From the NCBI GenBank assembly GCA_918026815.1, contig CAKJVC010000148.1, positions 434,001 through 498,000 of the forward strand: 64,000 nt of DNA. Reading direction: 5' to 3'. Below are positions 37,668 through 49,368 of this stretch, piece after piece (the stretch's first letter is position 1; each line of letters starts with the position of its first letter). Position numbers and translations under genes: made by a program. Origin of the DNA: Chalara sp. BL73 (taxonomy: Eukaryota; Ascomycota; Leotiomycetes; Helotiales). Below the pieces are notes generated by a model. The model had not been told where the DNA came from and ran no database searches. It saw only the letters and a list, made by a program, of their open reading frames with translations.

Positions 37668-38085
37668 TTACCCGAACAGACGGCCACCAGTCACACACAT
37701 ACCACAGTGTATATCGCTAATGAGGCATCTCGGATCTGCATGCTCCATGCTCAGAAACTCAACGACCTCGGACTTTCTTGCTTTCGATGATATCGCACTG
37801 CCATCGGGTTTGAACTCCAGTGTCAAAATGTGATGTGGTACGACCACTTTCCTATCCATTAACTACAAATGAATTGCAAACCCTTTTTGGGCTTCCATTA
37901 TAGATTTCGCCTAAGTGGATTTGCGCAGAATGTTTGGTTGAGGTACACTTCCAGGGTATTGATAGCTTCAAAGGTGGCAGTTCGTCATTCAGCAGCAAAA
38001 AAACAGATTCTATAAGTGGGACTTGGAGACTGTTCTGGGTCCATATTAGAAAAGTATCGCTCAGTGGCGCCGATCTTGTCAACAT
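37668..38085 (-). pseudogene. possible decayed reading frame, family unknown
   Basis: On the minus strand a frame from 38085 ends with VCNSFVVNG and a stop. A second frame, shifted by one base, continues immediately as DRKVVVPHHILTLEF and ends at 37668 after CVTGGRLFG. The two read like one protein broken by a single frameshift, with a run SEVVEFLSMEHADPRCLISD that looks like real protein. No family is recognised and no intact copy is present in the window. Chance open frames are the main alternative. Confidence 0.25.
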
Positions 38086-39439
38086 TATTAAAAGATCATC
38101 CCACCCTTTACCAAGGGCGGCTATCTTCGCTTTCTAGAATCCAACTCGACTGCATGTCGTGCCCCCAGTACATCTATATGTTCCGCTGCAACTTGCTCCT
38201 GTTGGAAAGTCCCTCCCTTGGATCTACAGCCGAAAGATGCAGACAGCACTCTGCCATCACAACCGGAATCTAGATGTCAACACCCAATGGTAGTTCTACT
38301 TCTAATTCATTCCAAGCCTTGGTTCGCCTCCACAAGATCCTCATAAAAAACCTTTCCCGACCTCGCCACTACGGCGCTTAGGGTCAAGTTCGCGTTCGCC
38401 TGGTCTTTCTTAAGTTTACACCATGGCTTCCCTCGACGGTTGGGATCTGCACGACATCAGCTGCAGGGTCTGCGGGCCATCGTAATTGTGCATTCACGGC
38501 CTTTTCACCTTGGGCAATTCATGGGAATCGGAGTTCTAACAAGGACTTAGTCTCATCAATTCACCAGCCAGTAGATGTAAGTTATCTTCCCATCACCCAA
38601 GTACGAATTAGGTCATAAAATATATGTATTTTTTCTTCCCGTTCGAGTTGAGTTCTAGACGCCAGTTGTATGATTAAAAGTTTCACATAAGATTTCTAGT
38701 CTTGTCCAAGGGACTGGTTGCGGGAAAGGGCTTGCCGCAAGCGGGTGACTACGTCGTCGTTAGTTCGGCCACACGACTCAATGTATCTCAAAGCTGAGGT
38801 ATTGATATCATGGAATAAAATTAAAATATCTTATAGTTGATTCTGTACCTACTATGTCCGCGCAAAATATCATATACATAGAAATTGAAATAGCTTTTGC
38901 TGAGAGGTCTTGAATATCATCGAAACACCAATGTTTAATCTATCGAAATATATCCTCCCAGAGCTATATGTTCTATGTTTCGGATAAACAGTCTCTACCA
39001 CCTACTTCAAAATCTAGAATAGAATGTATCATATATCAGACCATTGTATTGTGCATCTGCGGTACCTTGGCGACTTTGAAGTCCTCGCTCTCATATGTAC
39101 TTGTCTTTCTAAATCACTTCTTACCAGAAAAGAAGCCAAAAACATCGAACATCTACCAAAATGTCTCCGACCAATAAGGTGTTCGTCGGAAACATTCAAG
39201 GCTGTGAGCTGGATGCTTTATTTAGTAATTTGCTCAAGTATCACCTCAATGTCTCCGTTAGGTAACTCTCGGAGACTTTTTTCGAAGATATAAGAAAACA
39301 CCACGGCACAAGCCATGTGTCTCCAAGATCCAAAAACTAACCAGTGCCGCCGATACTTTTGCGATCTTTCCATTTTTCAAAATCTAAAGCTTCGTACCCA
39401 GCAGGAATCACAAAGACTTTGACCTCCAAACCGGCCAAA

Positions 39440-40341
39440 ATGACCTCTCAAAGCTGGAGCACCAGCTCCCACAGCTTCCACGATACGCACTCCGACACCT
39501 ACGAACGCATGGCCGGCCGCTCAACCCTGAACATCGCGCTCGCCTACCTGCCCACCCTCCTCCAACGCTTCCCCATCACCTCCTCATCCCACATCCTCGA
39601 CAACGCATGCGGGACGGGGCTCGTCACGGGGCTGATCAAGGCGGAGCACCCGTCCGCCAGGATCACGGCCGCGGACCTCGCGCCGTCGGTGATCGAGGCC
39701 GTGAGGAGGAAAGGCTGGGAGAACGTCGACGCCGCGGTGCTTGACGTGCGCGATCTGAGATCTCTGAAGGACGAGACGTTCAGCCACGCGATCACGAACT
39801 TCGGGTTCGCGCCGGACGTCAACGACCTGGACGGGCCCGGGAAGGCGGCGGGCGAGATGTTCAGGGTGCTGAGGCCCGGGGGCGTGGCCGTGGTGACGAC
39901 TTGGTCTGGTACGCTTGCTTCAGGCGGCTCCCCCCTCTGTTCGTTCGAACAAGCTGATAGAGATAATGCCCAGAACGTAATTTCACCACCGCCCTTCACG
40001 CTGCTGCCCTCCGCATCCGCCCCCACGAGACGCCGTTCAGCTGGGGTGTCCCGCCGGTGTGGGACGCGGGCTGGTGGCTCTTTCAGCGGCTCGAAGAAGC
40101 GTTCGGCAATAAAGTCGAGGTCACTCGTGTTGAAGGTAGGATGGAAGCCAAGAACCTTGAAGAGCTGGCTTCGAATATGCTATTATTTAAGGATATGTTT
40201 TACAAGGGATATAGCGAGGAGGAATTGGGGAAGCTGCATGGCATTTTGATGGAGGAGATTAGGAAGCTGGACTCTTTTTACGAGGAGGATGGGATTGCGG
40301 CTATAAGGATGGTTGCCTGGGTTGGGGTGGCATGGAAGTAG
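39440..40341 (+). CDS. class I SAM-dependent methyltransferase
   Basis: Two exons (39440-39908 and 39974-40341) give 278 residues. The SAM-binding motif I is LDNACGTGLVTG at about residues 51-62. An acidic residue follows in ITAADLAPSVIEAVR. Motif III-like HAITNFGF and FRVLRPGGVAVVTTWS complete the Rossmann core, typical of fungal small-molecule methyltransferases (Methyltransf_11/25). The intron (65 nt) joins TTWS to ERNFTTALHAAALRIRPHETPFSW, and the downstream half ends VAWVGVAWK. The ATG at 39440 (MTSQSWSTSSHSFHDTHSDTY) is the first in frame; the longer upstream frame has no ATG. Exon 1 from about 39540 to 39900 is visibly far richer in G and C than exon 2 and than neighbouring genes. The substrate is unknown. 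No secondary-metabolite genes lie nearby. Confidence 0.87.
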
Positions 40342-40567
40342 AATCTCTTTAGAGAGGAATCCCCTTAAACTTTCCATTTTTGCCAATCTTCATCAGCTAC
40401 CATGATTTTACAGTGTTTCTTATTATACAGTCATTGCTCGCATTACGCCGACAATTTTTGGGTACATCATATATACCCAGCCAAGGTATGTCTTTCAAAT
40501 AGCCAAACTCCATGCTCAGATGCCGCTTTCCAGAAAAAAAAGTACTACAATAAGTTCTACTCCCCCG

Positions 40568-42657
40568 TTACCCATGCGCACTACTGATCCGATGCTTGCT
40601 ATCGTACTTGTCCAACTCGCTACCATCGTCTGAATAACCGATTCTATCGCGGTTATCATCAATGATTCGAGCGTACTCTAATAGAAGACGATACGTATAT
40701 ATCTGTTATTGTTAGAAACACATTACAATTTCACTCATAAAGTGGCAGGGAGGAAACTTACTTCTAAATCTTCCTTCCGCAATACTTTATTTGCCCACTC
40801 CTTACCTTGTCGAGCCAGTTTTCTTCCTTCAAATTCGTGTCTTTGGACATACGGATCTGCTGTGCTCCCAGCATTGGTGGGACTTCCAAGGCCAATGAAG
40901 TAGGTAAGAATACTATATAGCTCATCATATCGGTTGTCCATTGGTACAAAGTGCCTCCAGGCGAAAAGCCGGGAGTCATGCCATTCTCTGAAAATCGTGC
41001 TCTTGATGCCCAAACTTTTACTTTTCAAGAATGCGTGCCATCGCCCAGAAAAGGAATGGCCATCCACATCTACCAAAAATTTCGACTGGAATTGCTGACT
41101 AAGAGTCGTCGTGTTCTTATATGTCCAGACATCATCATAGAAGGAGCAATCAGGAACACAGGCAAATCCTTGTGTGAAACCGACATCTGTATGATCCTTG
41201 GCAAATTTACTTGGATTGAAATGATCGAAGTTGTCATAAGAACCTGGATTTCTTGGATTCTGGCTCATGATCCGGACTTCTTTATCGGCCATTACGGTCG
41301 AATTGGTGATCAGCACAAAGCGTTGGCGATGCATATCTTTCCAGTTTTCCGCAGTATTTGTTCCACCCGAAGTCACGCCTCTCCAGATCACACTATCCAA
41401 TTTATCATCCCAAGCGTAATCATAAGTGGGATCGTATTCGTACCGGTCATCATTGGCGTAGTACATGTTGGCTGGAAAGAGAATATCATTATTGACATTG
41501 ACTTTACACTCTCCAAATATGGGGACGAGGCTTTTGCTAGCCGTGACAGTACTAGATGCAAAGAGAAACCCGTGTTTGCTCTCGATTTCTGGCCCGACTG
41601 TGCAAAGATCTGAGGATAGATTGAAGTTGCTGATGAACCCGCCCTCAGGAATCTTATATAGAGCCTCTGCTGAGCTAGAAGTCGAGATGTTATCCCTGGC
41701 ATGGGACTCGGGAGGGCACGCGTCCTTTGCTATTTTCATGTATTGTTCACCCGGAGCATTGAACCATTTCGGATCCGGAGCATTTTCATGAGAGTCATTC
41801 TCCTTCAAAAAACCAGTCATATTCCTTGACCACTCAGCAGGAGCTTGAGGGAGGATACGTCGACTTCCAACTTCTTTTGCAAGGAGAGCCTGCATATCAT
41901 CCCACGGCACAACTAGTCGAGGTTGATCCAGCCGATTCAATGCAATATCCATATCAGGGAGTTTGCTCACGAAGCTTGCTATCATTTTCTGGAACGTCTC
42001 AGCACGCCAGTTAGCATTTGTGAGCTTCCATATCTTTCCCTTTCGTATGTGAATGCCTGACACGCCCGCACCCTCGTCCGCACTCATGTGCGCAGCCAGA
42101 GACCGAATGAGAGACGGTTCAATACCCCAGAATGGGCGCAAGTCGTCCATAATTTGCTGGAAGTCGTCTACATTGTGTACGCCTTTATCTCGTGCAAATC
42201 GGTACCAGTCTCTAAACCCCGGCGGGGGGTTCCTGCCATACTGGCGCTTGTATTTAGTCACCGTCTGTTTAAAAGTCGTGGATCGACTATCGTCGTATTC
42301 AGTAAATAATTTGTCTGCCCGCCTCATAAGATCTGCAATTGGGTGTTTATCATTTATATCCGCAAGCGTGTCTGCGTTAGGATTGTCTTGGTTCCATGCT
42401 GGACCTTTGGGGAGCTAAGGAAATTTTAACATGCGCTTCAATCTTTGACAGAATAGAGTTCTCACATTGGGATCCGGACGTGTTGTCTGGCCTGGACTCT
42501 GATGTTGTGGATTTCCAAGATGTGGAAGTTTGATGTCTTCTATCTTCGCTTTCAGATCTGTGCCTGAGAGCATAGACAAGTTTGTAAAGAGTACCACGAG
42601 ACCAATGAGTATCAGCAGCATGAAAATGCGCCGTCTCGCTCGATCGAAGCCTGCCAT
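40568..42657 (-). CDS. GT90 / CAP10-like glycosyltransferase, type II membrane protein
   Basis: Three exons (42466-42657, 40762-42414, 40568-40702) give 659 residues. A basic N-terminus (MAGFDRARRR) precedes one hydrophobic segment at about residues 11-28, giving the type II topology of Golgi glycosyltransferases. The body matches the CAP10/GT90 family: DSVIWRGVTSGGTN, HRQRFVLITN, FLVDVDGHSFSGRW and SLGIKSTIFREWH. Family members include Cryptococcus Cap10 and the xylosyltransferase Cxt1; the donor and acceptor here are unknown. The last exon is easily missed. The frame runs on into FLPATL and a stop, but a strong GTAAGT donor at 40761 and the acceptor at 40703 add IYTYRLLLEYARIIDD, a family-like carboxyl end. 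Its start lies 371 bases from that of the divergent uL15m gene. Confidence 0.9.
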
Positions 42658-43028
42658 TCTGCAAACTCGCTAGGCTTATGGTCACGCACGATGTAGGGAG
42701 CTAAAGAATGAGCTTCTCAGAAGCATCATCAAAACTAGAGAATTAATTAAGAAGAATCCTGGATCTGCAGAAGAAATTAGTTTAGGATGAGACTCGTATA
42801 GGATTTCACCAAAAAAAGGAGTTCACTCTCCAGAAACTGCCCCCCCGTTAGAGCCTGGTAAGCTTAAATCTTTTGGGAAGGTCCAGCCTTTTGAGCCGCT
42901 CTGAGGCTGGAGACAAATTTCAGCCACACAATTGCAGTCTAGCGTGTATTCATACTGAAAGAAAGTTAGTGGTGCTGGAGAACACAACTGATTAACCTTG
43001 AGGCTGGATCAACCATACCACTAGCATC
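42658..43028. promoter_or_regulatory. divergent promoter, GT90 gene and mitoribosomal uL15m
   Basis: A 371-base gap between two ATGs facing away from each other. It holds runs of A (42812-42818) and C (42841-42846). No specific binding site can be assigned. Confidence 0.5.
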
Positions 43029-43978
43029 ATGCCTCCAAGGCTATCATATTTAACGGCATACTGCCGGCCAGCACCTGTATCCTCGGCACCTTTCACTGCG
43101 CTCTTCATTCCCATATTACATGTCCGAAATGCATCAATTTTGTCCTCCTTGTCGGATACTTCAGGAGCTTATAACAAACGCATACGACGAGGAAGAGGTC
43201 CGTCATCTGGTAAGGGAAAGACCTCAGGTCGTGGTCATAAGGGCCAAAAGCAGCATGGGAAAACACCAGCACGCTTCCAGGGTGGGCAAACACCAGATGT
43301 AGTCGCCAATGGAGTCAGAGGCTTTGTCAATCAGTATGGAAACGAGTTTTATTGAGTATAGGTGCTGTATGGATAACCGCTGACCTGAACTCTAGTTTTA
43401 CGGATGATCTATCGCCTTGCAATCTCGATCGAGTACAATTATGGATTGACCAAGGGCGATTGGATCCTACCAAGCCGATTACCGTGAAAGAATTGGTTGA
43501 AACGCGGTGCATCCATGGCGTTAAGGACGGTGTGAAGCTTCTAGCTAGGGGAAAAGAAAACTTCAAGACGCCAATAAATATTCTGGTATCGCGAGCATCG
43601 ACCGAGGCAATCAAGGCCGTTGAGGAGGCAGGAGGGAGAATCACTACTAGATACTACACTCACCAATCTATCCGGCGACTCCTGCAAGGGGAATCTGAGT
43701 CAAGCTTCACACCATTCACTATGGAATCGTTGAAGGCAGACGCCTCACCGATATTATCAGCTGCATCTGCGCGGCCATTTACATATCGACTTCCTGATCC
43801 TACGAGTAGAAAAGATCTAGAATACTACCGGGATGAAGCTCACAGGGGCTATTTGAGCCACCTTGTTGAGGATGGCCACGGACCATCATTGTTTTATAAG
43901 ACTCCGGGTGTTGGTGTTCGAAGGAGGGTAAAGAAAGGCAGCGCAGCAGTCGCTGGAGGAGAAAATAGAATCTGGTAG
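43029..43978 (+). CDS. MRPL10: mitochondrial large-subunit ribosomal protein uL15m (MRPL10)
   Basis: Two exons (43029-43333 and 43396-43978) give 295 residues. The N-terminus (MPPRLSYLTAYCRPAPVSS) is rich in Arg, Ser and Ala without acidic residues, fitting a mitochondrial presequence. The L15 signature follows: RRGRGPSSGKGKTSGRGHKGQ, then RFQGGQTP. The 62-nt intron joins GFVN to HFTDDLSPCNLDRVQLWIDQGRLDPTKPIT. The remainder (VSRASTEAIKAVEEAGGRITTRYYT) closes the L15 fold and is followed by a fungal mitochondrial extension to NRIW. The protein helps assemble the mitoribosome large subunit. Confidence 0.94.
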
Positions 43979-46125
43979 ACCGAAATGGCTATCATTTGTA
44001 TGATCGGGATACTGTTTGTACTACGTATATATAATAGTTCACTAAATCGGGTTTACGCACATTCTGAGCAAAGTCGTCGCACTTCACATTGCTTTCATGC
44101 ACCTCTACTGCAGGAATTCTGACCAAAAGTTCTCAAGAATTAGGCTTGATAAAGCTTCTATAAGTGCTATTTCTCCTGGGTGGAATGAACAAAAACCATT
44201 AAAAGCCTAGGTACTCATATAGTCTATCCGACGTGGTCGGTTTGTTCCCATATGTCTCTTATCTACTTCCTTTAGACATTGAAAACTAGGATAATTGCGC
44301 TGGATAGAGGCCGATATAGGGCCTACCAAAGCCAAAGTAATTTACATCTTTTCAGCACATTCTCCCTTTTAGTCTGCCAGCTAGTTATAGAATCATGCAA
44401 GCAGGGTAAGATATCATCTACTCATGCTGAGAAGAGTTGTCCCTAAAGCCCCTGCTGTCTCTACAAGATTAGCATAACATTTACTTTTTGATCCTCCGCC
44501 GTGGCTCATTGTGTTACCTTTTAGAAAATCGTAGATATATCCATTCTATGGAAAGTCAGATGGTAGACCATTCAAAGGGAGCAAGCACGTATTCAAAGCT
44601 GTCGGATTGCCGAATTGTAAATACAAAGCATATTCAGTACCAGCATAAATTTTAATCCAAAATCGCTTCGGATCTCAGGTCAGTTTGTGAAGGGCTAGCA
44701 GATGCAGCGAGAAATTAGTGTTGAAGAGAGGGTGGCTTACTTCTGGCTTAAGCTCAATGGTGTTATGAAAGGTTGTAGTATTTTGTATGAATTATTAGAG
44801 CACTGCTATAGTATTCTGATTATTCTTTCACTGAATAAAAGAATTACCTTTATACATCTTTTACTCTTGTGTGCATATCCTTGACTGACTATTTGGCACA
44901 ACCAAACTGGATCTGTGAAACCACGTTCTCATGCTCGACACAATTGGCTGAAACTAGGCCTGGAAGGAAACCTAATCAAAATTGGAGGCATCTAGGTAAT
45001 AATATAGAACTAGCTTCCGGTGTATCAATTTGCCTATAACACTCCTACAACCCATCTAGGCCTCTTTCTCATTCTCACCTACACTATTTAGTGGTTTGGT
45101 ACATAGCTTTCGGCGCCTACTCCCAATGTTTATAGACTCGAGACCTAGTCTAGGGGATGGTCGAAATATTTGAGTGAAACATGAGCGTAATTTATATCAA
45201 GGGACATGACTGATTACTCCAGCACAGGACTCAGTTTTAACTATTTTCCATTCTCAGACTTCTCCCATAGGCTCTTCATATGCTGTCTGAGTACCTCCAT
45301 GAACAGTGGTTGTAAAATGACTATCTATTATAAATCAGACCATCTGTGATAATTTGTATATCAAATCTGAAGACGCTTTCCCGGAGAGGTCGTTTTCCTT
45401 GTCCTAGTCTCCTGTGAGCGTTGCCTTTTACCTTGCTCTTAATTTTCTATCTGCTGAAGCGTGTTCTCTAGATCAACCTGTACTAAAGACATTTTTCTCC
45501 AGATTCACATAAGCCTAATGGCTGTGTGGAAGAGATACCACCCCAGTCCAAGGTTGGCAAAAATATGTGCCTCTCTTCCAGGCTCATACGACTACAGGAC
45601 AGCTAGATGTGCTTCACCACAGATATGTAGTAGAAATTAGAGCAGAGAGTGATGATAGGAGCAGGATTGATTGTGGCAAATGCACTCAGTATCGATTAAT
45701 AGAGTTTGGTTGGATACATCATAGGTGCCACCATCTCTCATTGTGAAGAGGAAGAAGTTAGGGTCAACATCAAAGACACTGTGGCAGACTTCAAAGAAAA
45801 GTCGATGATTTCAATAGCTATACCTATCTCCACATTTAATTGGACAGTTTGTTCAAGGTAATTCTGGTACAGACATTCATATAGAGAGAGCACTTTAAGA
45901 GTTAAGTTGCCATGGCCTCACCCTAAATATTTAGACAGGGGTTATGACGCTATCTGCGCTCTAGTGGCTGCAGAGCGTACGTATGGAGCTCGAAGCTTGG
46001 ATCAATACCAACCTCTTCACGATCATTGCAGTTTGTCTGATAACATTATATACTTAGAGCTGCGCAGACTCATAACCAACCTGAACTGGTACGTGGCAGT
46101 ATCCTGGTCTTAGAGAGTTCTCATC
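43979..46125. other. intergenic, AT-rich, about 2.1 kb
   Basis: No frame exceeds 70 codons and none is recognisable. The region is visibly richer in A and T than the flanking genes. I see no tRNA, transposon end or tandem array in it. Confidence 0.5.
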
Positions 46126-48562
46126 ATGTCTTTGTTTGGGCCCGAGGAGCCTTCGCCCGCCGCAACATCAAGGTCAAGAAACACTCTTTTCGATGATGAA
46201 GAGAGTTTTGGTCCAGCCTCGAAATCTTCATTATTCGCAGATGAAAATGACTCAGGCTCTTCACCATGGGACATGCCTACACCGAAGAAAGCCGCCCGGA
46301 GTGATTTGATCAAGAATCTTCTTCCAGCATCAGGCGTCCCCGATTTCTACATCAACACTTTCGATACCGTGATAAGTGGTGGCGATGGCATCGGAGGCAA
46401 AATAAGTAGTGCTGGTGCCGCTAAGGTCTTAAGCGCGGGTAATCTGGCGGCCGATGATCAAAGTCGCATACAGAACATCTTAAGTCCTGGCGGACAGCTT
46501 CTAGAACTAGGTAGAAACGAGTTCAACGTTTTGCTCGCATTGATTGGTTTAGCGCAAGAACATGAGGATATCACTCTTGATGGCGTAGATGAAAGGCGGA
46601 AAAGTGAGCAACCCTGCAGGCTTCCTGAGCGGACAATGGCTAATAATAAACTGCAGACTTGCCAGAACCCAAACTACCAAGTCTATCCAGAACACCCGCA
46701 GTTTCTGGTACTTCTGAGCTTGCTGCGAAACCGCCTCAAAGACCCGTCACCCCACAAGCGGCGCCCGTGCAACCCCCCGTCTCGATACAAAAGCCACGCC
46801 TTGTGAAAAAAGAGTCTTTGGGATTTCCTGAGGCTGATCCTTGGGGCAGCCCCGACATGCACCGAGGCCATAATCATGGCTCGAGTCCTCCTCGAATAAA
46901 TGGTGTAGCACGAGAAAGCTCATTCAACGGGACTCGGGAGCCGGTCAGGACGACTAGCAGCTTCACGACTGGTTCAACACATGGGTCGAATGGGAATTCT
47001 AATCAGGTACCAGACGAATCACAAAATGCTCCTGCTTCTGGAGGTTGGGGATCTTATGAGGGCGCTGCTGCCTCTGCCTTTACAGATCCAACTAGCACAA
47101 CAATCGGAGGCGAGGGCTTTGGTGGTTCAGGGGGAGGAGATGGCAATAGGCCGTCACAGATTCCACCAAGTCGATCATTTGGTAGTGGACGAGCCACAGG
47201 TGGACCGCCAGAAGAGAATATTGTGGTCGTACTTTTGCCAGAGAAAGAAGGCATGTTCATGTTCCAGCACCACAACTATCAAGTCACTAGTATTCGAAGA
47301 GGCAGCAAGGTTGTGAGGAGATATAGCGACTTCGTATGGCTACTGGATTGCCTTCAGAAAAAATTTCCATTTCGTCAACTACCACTTCTTCCACCCAAGA
47401 GAGTTGGAGGTAAGAATATACTTTTCTTCAATAGTCTCTATTTTCATATACCAGTATATATGAAAATAGCCTCCTGACTTCTCATTTCGCATTATTATAC
47501 TAATTCTCCTTCAGTGAATGGAAGCCATCTTGCTGCTGATAGCACCTTTATTGAGAAACGTCGCAGAGGTTTGGTTCGATTTGCAAATGCGCTCGTCAGA
47601 CATCCAGTTCTCAGCCAAGAACAACTCGTCATTATGTTCTTGACTGTTCCAACCGTAAGTTTCCTCTTTCAGATTCACACGCAGCTTTACTCATGCTGAT
47701 CAGCATCAGGAACTTGCTGTATGGCGCAAGCAAGCATCAATTTCTATACAGGAGGAATTTACAGGCAGACCATTGCCTCCTGGACTTGAGGACTCCTTAC
47801 CTCCTACGCTGCAAGAACTGTTTGACACCACACGTACTGGCGTTCGTCGCTCCGCAGAAATCTATATCAACTTATGCAATCTGGTGGACCGTCTGTCTAA
47901 GCGCACTGATGGCTTAGCTGCAGATCATCTCCGCTTATCTCTCTCGTTGCAATCTCTAGCAGATGCATCCCAGGATACCTATGCTACCGATACAAATGAC
48001 GTCCCACTTCTCAACGAGGGTCTCATTGCGACAGCCAAACACATGTCAAACAGCCAAAGCCTACTAGTTGATGAAGCCAAAGCTTGGGACCAAGGAGTTC
48101 TCGAAGATCTGAAGAGGCAGCGAGATTCGCTCGTTAGCGTACGAGATATGTTTGATCGCCGTGAACGTTATGATAAGGATAACATTCCCCAATTGGAGCG
48201 CAGGATTGCCAATAATGAAACAAAACTTATTGCAATTCGTGCCAAGCCCGAGGAATTAGTGAAGCCAGGCGAAGTGGAAAAGGTTACAGAGGCCATCATC
48301 AAGGTTTGTTTACAATAGTCGCTTCGCTCTTTGCCTCCTAACATCTCCTTAGGACAAAGAATCTATCGTTGCCCAGCATGCTCGAGGCGTATTCATTAAG
48401 GAGTGTATAAAAGATGAGCTTGTCTACTTCCAGCAGTCCCAATATCATGTCAGTCGGTGGAGTCAGGATTGGGCGCAAGAACGCGTGAAGTATTCAGAGT
48501 TACAGTCTGAGAACTGGAAGCAGCTTCATGAGGAACTGGAGAGCATGCCGGTGGGGGAGTAA
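46126..48562 (+). CDS. MVP1: sorting nexin Mvp1 (PX-BAR)
   Basis: Mvp1 is an endosomal sorting nexin that binds phosphatidylinositol 3-phosphate and helps retrieve cargo such as the vacuolar sorting receptor. Five exons (46126-46603, 46657-47409, 47515-47654, 47710-48303, 48353-48562) give 724 residues. The N-terminal part starts MSLFGPEEP and includes an EH-like helical segment (SDLIKNLLPASGVPDFYINTFDTV). A Ser/Gly-rich linker follows. The PX domain runs from about residue 345: EENIVVVLLPEKEGMFMFQHHNYQV, then RRYSDFVWLLDCL and FPFRQLPLLPPKRVG, which contain the basic and aromatic lipid-binding residues. The rest is a helical BAR-like region (VRRSAEIYINLCNLVDRLSKR onward) ending LESMPVGE. All junctions fit the family, for example FLTVPT to ELAVWRKQASIS. 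Confidence 0.95.
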
Positions 48563-49368
48563 CGGGTGTTTTATTCAATTTTGGAGCGGTTTTGTCATTT
48601 GAAATCATATTCCCCCTTGGCGTGTATCCATTAGCATTGAACGTCTAGGACAGGATGCTTACATTTCGGAATCAACCCTCATCGCTTTAACATAGTAGCC
48701 AGCTTGATAATCTGAAGCGCTATGAGATGCTACAGATTCAGAATGATGCCTACTCATGGGTATTAACTAATTATGTGAGACAATGTAATTTCTTCAAGCG
48801 ACAAGCTCAGGATGGAGCTTCTGTCGACGTACCATGGATACACCAACTCTTTGACCGAAATATACCACAGGAAAGAACTTGAAGCGTAAGGATGGGCCAG
48901 AGATTCACTTCTTTGACTGTATACCAATGTGTATGTGGCTGATAGGATCATTACTTGACCACAACTAGTTTCTTGATATGGTGTTAGTAAAATTTAGATT
49001 CGTTGACTTTACGCCTATTTTGTTCGACCTCTCTTCTTTAAATATGTATTAGAGATGCCTCGGCCGGCTGTATCTCAGATTAGAGAGAAGTTGTCTAACT
49101 CGAATCTCAAAATCCCACAGAGAAAGAAGACAAACAGAGTATGTAGTTCTACCTAGGTATTATGTATTCGCCTGTATTGGCTGCTCAGAGCCCCCTTTTC
49201 ACGTATGCCAAGATTCGGTAAAATGTGGCGTAATCTGTGGCTCAAGGTTATCAGACTGCCCCTCCATGAGACAACTTGACCCCCTCGTCCATTTCTACAA
49301 ACCTAAATCTGCTGGGGAACAGAAGACTTCGACAACCAAAAAGGAGAAGCTCAGCGACGTTCGTCAAT
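48563..49368. other. intergenic between two plus-strand genes
   Basis: 806 bases hold the MVP1 3' region and the DCN1 promoter. No further gene, tRNA or repeat is recognised. Confidence 0.5.

Larger units (their letters stand above)
33410..39439. other. long intergenic region, about 6 kb, with simple repeats
   Basis: Upstream of the transcription factor no convincing gene appears until the methyltransferase. The region carries a GGGT-rich patch (33908-33930), a CTGTA/CTGTG array with an inverted arm (34969-35082), a CT tract (36036-36071), a CCTTAC-like tract (36637-36676) and a short TA repeat (37365-37386). A possibly decayed reading frame lies at 37668-38085 on the minus strand and is listed separately. 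The rest is unremarkable. Confidence 0.5.

Noticed and set aside
39544..40026. 160-codon frame opposite the methyltransferase
   Set aside because: Antisense shadow caused by the G+C-rich exon 1, where stops are rare in all frames.
40951..41613. 220-codon plus-strand frame
   Set aside because: Antisense shadow of the GT90 coding exon.
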